From NCBI GenBank assembly GCA_964555675.1, contig CAZKTU010000142.1:1-16235 (forward strand): a DNA stretch of 16,235 nucleotides, read 5' to 3'. The notes beneath the pieces were generated by a model. That model saw nothing but the letters and a program-made list of their open reading frames with translations, ran no database searches and had not been told where the DNA came from. Below, one piece after another: positions 14,101 through 16,235 of the stretch. The stretch comes from CAIWXH01 sp964555675 (GTDB taxonomy: Bacteria; Chloroflexota; Chloroflexia; Chloroflexales; Chloroflexaceae). The stretch's first letter is position 1. Every line of letters begins with the position of its first letter. The translations under genes were made by a program, and so were the position numbers.

Positions 14101-15988
14101 CCGAGACTGCGACCGTGAAGCTGTCCGAGCCATTGAGGTTCGCTGTGGGGGTGTAGATCGCCGTTGCGGGCGTCGCCGCCGTCGCGGGCGTGCTCGCCGT
14201 GCCGCTGCTCACGCCGAAGGCGCCCTTTGTGGGTCCGCTGCCCTGGCTCCAGGTGAGGGTCTGGTCGGCGTCGCTGTCGCTGGCGGCGAGGTCTGCGCTC
14301 AGGCTCTGGCCGCCCGCATCCTCGAGCATGCTCAGGGTGAGGCTGTCGTCGGCATCGTCGAACTCAGGGGCCACATTGGCGCCGGGGGCCGCGCCGAGGC
14401 CGGCGCTGTCGAGCGACCACACGCCGAAGAAGCCCGAGTTCGGGTAGAGCCCCTCGTACGTAATCGGGTCCTCGTAGCACCCCGCCACGCTGACATTTGC
14501 CGTCCCGGCGCTCGGGTCGACGTCGACCGAGCGGGCGCCGCTGTAGTCACAGCCGACACTGCCGACCACGACCGCGTTATAGTTGCTGAGGGGGTACACC
14601 TCGAGGATCGTTCCGCCTGAGCCGATCTGGCCGTCGTACAGGTAATCGCCGCTGGCGTCGAGCATCACGAGAATGCCCGAGGTGCTGCGGGTCACCGTCC
14701 CGGCGCCCGGGTCGATGTCGACCGAGGCCGCGTTTGGAAAGCCGCCAATCGCGCCCGTCAGCAGGATTTTGCCATTGCTGAGCAGGTTCAGGCCGGAGAT
14801 GCTGAAGCTGTCGTAGTTGGCCGCGTCGGCGCCGGTCCAGGTCTTGACCATGCTGAAGGCGCCCGCCGAGCTCAGCTTGAGCAGGAAGGTGCTCCCATTC
14901 GAGCCGGCCGTCCTGTTGACCGTTCCGACGCCGAAGTCGAAGTCAGTGGTGCCCGCATAGGAGCCTGCCAGGAACACATTGTCCGCGGCGTCGATGGCAA
15001 TTTCGCTGACCTGGTCATAGGTGCTTGACGCAACCCCGCCAAACATAACCGCGTTCTGGGTTGTCCCGGAGCTGTTAAGCGTCCAGAGAAAGGCGTCGGT
15101 ATAGTCGGTCGGATACCCCGAGCTGAACGAGTACCCGCCGCCGAAGTCGAGCCCGAAGAGGGTGCCGCCGACGTAGACCTTGCCCGTGCTGTCGACGGCG
15201 ATGGCATAGGCGATAGGATCGCCCGTGGTGCCGGCCGCCCCCTTGGCCCAGGTGACCGCGCCTGTCGAGCTGGCCTTGAGCACATACAGGTGCTTCTGGG
15301 AGTCGGCGCCCGGCAGGGTGATCGTCCCCGCTCCGGGGTCTGCGTCGATGCCGGCGCCGTAGTATGACCCAGTCATATAGACGTTGCCGCTGCTGTCGAC
15401 GGCGAGGGCGTCGGCCGTCTCGGAAACGCTCCCGCCAAAGTCAAAGGCCCAGGCGTAGTTGCCGCTGCTGTCCAGCTTGAGCAGGAAGGCGTCGGTGTTA
15501 CCGGACTGGCCTGTGCGGTTGGCGGTTCCGGCGCCCGGGTCGAAGTCGACCGTCCCATAGAAGCCGCCCGCAACAAAGACATTGCCCGCAGAATCGGCAA
15601 TAATTGCCGAGGCGCCCTGGCCATAGGTGATCTGCCCGGCAGCGATCTTGCGCGCCCAGGCGAGTTCGCCCGCGGCGCTGTATTTGGCGATGAAGATATC
15701 GCCCAACGACGAGGCGCCGGCAGACAGAGTGCTTGTACCGGCGCCCGGGTCGAAGTCGATAGTGCCGTCAAAGGTACCTGTGAGGTAGACATTGTTTGCG
15801 CTGTCGACATAACTGTCCCCGATGGCGAAATAGTCGGCTAGCGAGGCCGCCTCGAAGGTCGCGGGGTTTGTCGTCGCCGCATAGCTGCCTGTGGGCTGCA
15901 CTACAAACGTGAGGAGCCACACCAGCAGTAAAACGAGGCGTAGCTTTCGGGGGAAGCGCCAGTGGTGAGAACGGTGTTGCGATGTCAT
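11180..15988 (-). CDS. Large secreted multidomain surface protein (SBBP propeller, cadherin/Ig-like modules)
   Basis: This 1602-aa exported protein has a signal peptide (basic n-region, hydrophobic 17-30, likely cut after SYA at 35-37). Domains in order: SBBP-type beta-propeller repeats (~45-530; NVYLTG/NVFVAG strands with six D-x-D-P-G-A-G-T-like loops); two cadherin-like modules (~540-647, 648-760); a choice-of-anchor-D/HYDIN-like module (~762-882); an Ig-like module (886-979); three 83-residue Ig/MBG-like repeats (983-1231); another Ig-like module (1232-1322); a cadherin-like module with VNDAAGTREGE (1323-1412); and a C-terminal domain (1420-1572) ending HLSEFAFFAV, as in ZU5-like autoproteolytic or anchoring regions. 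The tail has RIYLPAVIP (1579-1587), then a basic end (RRPRAGR). No enzyme motif is visible, so adhesion or cell-surface structure is the likely role. AGGAGAG (16002-15996) supports the start. It has its own terminator at 11095-11132. Confidence 0.9.
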   Translation of the reverse strand: MTSQHRSHHWRFPRKLRLVLLLVWLLTFVVQPTGSYAATTNPATFEAASLADYFAIGDSYVDSANNVYLTGTFDGTIDFDPGAGTSTLSAGASSLGDIFIAKYSAAGELAWARKIAAGQITYGQGASAIIADSAGNVFVAGGFYGTVDFDPGAGTANRTGQSGNTDAFLLKLDSSGNYAWAFDFGGSVSETADALAVDSSGNVYMTGSYYGAGIDADPGAGTITLPGADSQKHLYVLKASSTGAVTWAKGAAGTTGDPIAYAIAVDSTGKVYVGGTLFGLDFGGGYSFSSGYPTDYTDAFLWTLNSSGTTQNAVMFGGVASSTYDQVSEIAIDAADNVFLAGSYAGTTDFDFGVGTVNRTAGSNGSTFLLKLSSAGAFSMVKTWTGADAANYDSFSISGLNLLSNGKILLTGAIGGFPNAASVDIDPGAGTVTRSTSGILVMLDASGDYLYDGQIGSGGTILEVYPLSNYNAVVVGSVGCDYSGARSVDVDPSAGTANVSVAGCYEDPITYEGLYPNSGFFGVWSLDSAGLGAAPGANVAPEFDDADDSLTLSMLEDAGGQSLSADLAASDSDADQTLTWSQGSGPTKGAFGVSSGTASTPATAATPATAIYTPTANLNGSDSFTVAVSDSVGSDTLSVAVTITAVNDEPTLSLGSDPSASGADKGGVAQSVSSFATFDAGPADEDTGQAVLDYLVSEDSDPDNVVSGVDIANNGTLSFTPATNAAGSATISVQVQDNGGTANGGDDTSQSASFTISVNTYTPEIGVLGNGDLIADGSASPATLDGSDFGSVPANTGTITHTFTISNSGLGNLSVGSVSVGGANQGDFSVAQQPATSVAPGATTSFTVTFDPAALGTRSATLSFTNNDGDESPYSFAVQGTGAKENSQTTLTASPNPSSIGASVTFTATVAAAASSVIPSGSVTFLEGTTTLATETLNGSGVATFSTASLSLGTHAITAEYTGDSSFNDSASTALSQVVNKLSQTISFGALSDRTYGDGPFTLSASATSALTVSFSSLTTAVCTVAGDEVTMVGAGTCTIRAAQAGDADYMAAVNVEQDFTVAKASQTVSFSALSDRTYGDGPFTLSASATSGLTVSFSSLTTTVCTVAGSQLSIVGAGTCTIRAAQAGDDNYLAASNVERSFSVAKAAQTISFSAPSDRTYGDEPFTLGGSASSGLTIAYSSLTTTVCTVAGDEVTLIGAGTCTIEASQAGDDNYLAATDVSRDFGVAKATVTVSLSLTPEDSIVGQEVTATVVISSAAGTPDGSVTFKEGLTTLGSETLVNGSAALVLSSLTVGRHTIVAEYSGADNFATGAAAPMVETVYSNPLAVNDAAGTREGEAVTIAVLANDIGPATAFSIESITTPTQGTAIITDSGRLISYAPPANFSGMVVFSYTLRYENYTDSALVSVVVSADEETGTPPEVAVIDPVEGATISFGEPEAPFTMELDTDEVYTTTLDPKDVFYLAYTPVSTPPDRVERAPQGTKFGSFIFTLEAFLNSAQLEDFHFARPVTMTISYDPGAMGNLKLETLSLRYWTGSGWSTDGIVMISHDQPNQRITFSIAHLSEFAFFAVPNAQLTRIYLPAVIPSATLESAARRPRAGR
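12296..13042 (-). repeat. Three tandem 249-bp coding repeats (83 aa each)
   Basis: Units lie at 13042-12794, 12793-12545 and 12544-12296, encoding residues 983-1065, 1066-1148 and 1149-1231, with no indels between copies. Shared landmarks are SDRTYGD, a VCTVAG cysteine and a GAGTCTI cysteine 15-20 residues later, AQAGD or SQAGD, and a closing VAKA. By hand count, copies 1 and 2 share about 80% of residues and copies 2 and 3 about 72%. The paired cysteines could form one disulfide per unit. Confidence 0.92.
14504..15760 (-). repeat. SBBP propeller repeats with D-x-D-P-G-A-G-T loops
   Basis: Six loop motifs occur within the propeller of the surface protein: DFDPGAGT (residues 78-85 and 148-155), DADPGAGT (215-222), DFDFGVGT (349-356), DIDPGAGT (424-431) and DVDPSAGT (489-496). 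They alternate with D-S-x-G-N-V-Y/F-x-x-G strands. A propeller blade without the loop lies at 266-285. The spaced acidic residues resemble Ca-binding loops, which is inference. Confidence 0.75.
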
Positions 15989-16024
15989 AGTGCGGCTCTC
16001 CTGGCAAGATAGTTATGACGTTTG

Positions 16025-16038
16025 ATAGTATTACCACG
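16025..16038 (-). promoter_or_regulatory. Possible promoter of the surface-protein gene
   Basis: On the minus strand the AT-rich stretch TGGTAATACTAT contains a TGn-TAATAC / TACTAT -10-like element, about 37-40 bp before the start codon at 15988. No -35 hexamer is in register. An 8-bp palindrome TTCGCGAA lies just upstream at 16050-16057. This is suggestive only. Confidence 0.3.
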
Positions 16039-16125
16039 ACGCAAATACATTCGCGAACCGAAAGTGTGCTAAATGGCCTAGTACTGCCGTCTGTCACACG
16101 GTTGATACCCTGGCTGCAGGGAATC

Positions 16126-16167
16126 AAAAAGGCGGGCTTGTGGCGCGCAAGCGCCGGAAAGCCCGCC
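16126..16167 (-). terminator. Intrinsic terminator of a minus-strand gene entering from the right
   Basis: GGCGGGCTT (16131-16139) pairs with AAGCCCGCC (16159-16167), enclosing an inner stem GGCGC-GCAA-GCGCC (16142-16155). On the minus strand the hairpin is followed by TTTTTG (16130-16125). It therefore ends transcription coming from beyond position 16168, separating that gene from the surface-protein gene. Confidence 0.82.
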
Positions 16168-16194
16168 CGAAACAGGGCCAAGTCGGAGCGCGCG

Positions 16195-16235
16195 TCAGCG
16201 CGCGTCTTTGCCAAAGTAGATAATTGTCTTCCAGA
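16195..16235 (-). CDS. Possible C-terminal end of a gene continuing past the window (partial)
   Basis: On the minus strand the frame from 16233 reads WKTIIYFGKDAR and stops with TGA at 16197-16195, 28 bp before the terminator hairpin. Position and spacing fit the 3' end of a real gene, and its codons (ATT, TAC, TTT, AAA) differ from the GC-shadow frames around it. Only 12 codons are visible, so no family can be assigned, and another frame cannot be excluded. Confidence 0.4.
   Translation of the reverse strand, partial: WKTIIYFGKDAR

Noticed and set aside
11300..14620. Plus-strand open frames of 463 and 422 aa opposite the surface protein
   Set aside because: They are Arg/Ala-rich and mirror the repeat structure of the sense gene, with no motifs or RBS.
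15768..16214. 148-aa minus-strand frame overlapping the surface-protein start
   Set aside because: It reads straight through the terminator hairpin at 16126-16167 and overlaps the signal-peptide region of the real gene out of frame.

Overview
This window is high-GC DNA, dense with genes, and looks like the chromosome of a filamentous or gliding Chloroflexota bacterium (Chloroflexia). That placement is an inference. It rests on the combination of a large cyclase-ATPase-TPR protein, an NHLP-clan (Os1348-like) small peptide, a DUF3160 lipoprotein, and a modular secreted protein ending in a YLPAV-type tail. No rRNA, tRNA, IS element, integrase or CRISPR array was seen.

Layout, left to right. Positions 1-195 hold a short 21-bp tandem repeat, a hairpin, and an 11-bp direct repeat that contains an extended -10 promoter. 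Positions 196-570 (+) encode a stand-alone receiver-domain response regulator. Facing it on the minus strand is a two-gene unit: a ~1,456-aa protein with two class III nucleotide cyclase domains, a P-loop ATPase and TPRs (901-5271), then, 20 bp downstream, a 72-aa NHLP-clan peptide (662-880). A divergent intergenic region (5272-5545) leads into two overlapping plus-strand lipoprotein genes: a DUF3160 protein (5546-8242) and a CapA-like metallophosphatase with FG-GAP-like repeats (8239-10056). The remaining genes are all on the minus strand: a 97-aa single-span membrane protein (10079-10372), a 123-aa stand-alone cyclic-nucleotide-binding protein (10559-10930), a 1602-aa secreted multidomain surface protein (11180-15988), and possibly the last codons of a further gene entering from the right (16195-16235).

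Functional reading. The window contains both a likely cAMP producer and a likely cAMP-binding protein, plus an orphan receiver. The two cyclase domains have complementary losses of catalytic residues: the first keeps the metal-binding aspartates, the second keeps the Lys/Thr/Asn/Arg set. This predicts one composite active site, as in animal soluble adenylyl cyclase. The most unusual element is the NHLP-clan peptide that appears to be co-transcribed with this cyclase, with no RiPP maturation enzyme in view. The right half is devoted to the cell envelope: two lipoproteins, a small membrane protein and a large secreted protein with a beta-propeller and many Ig/cadherin-like modules, including three near-identical 83-residue repeats.
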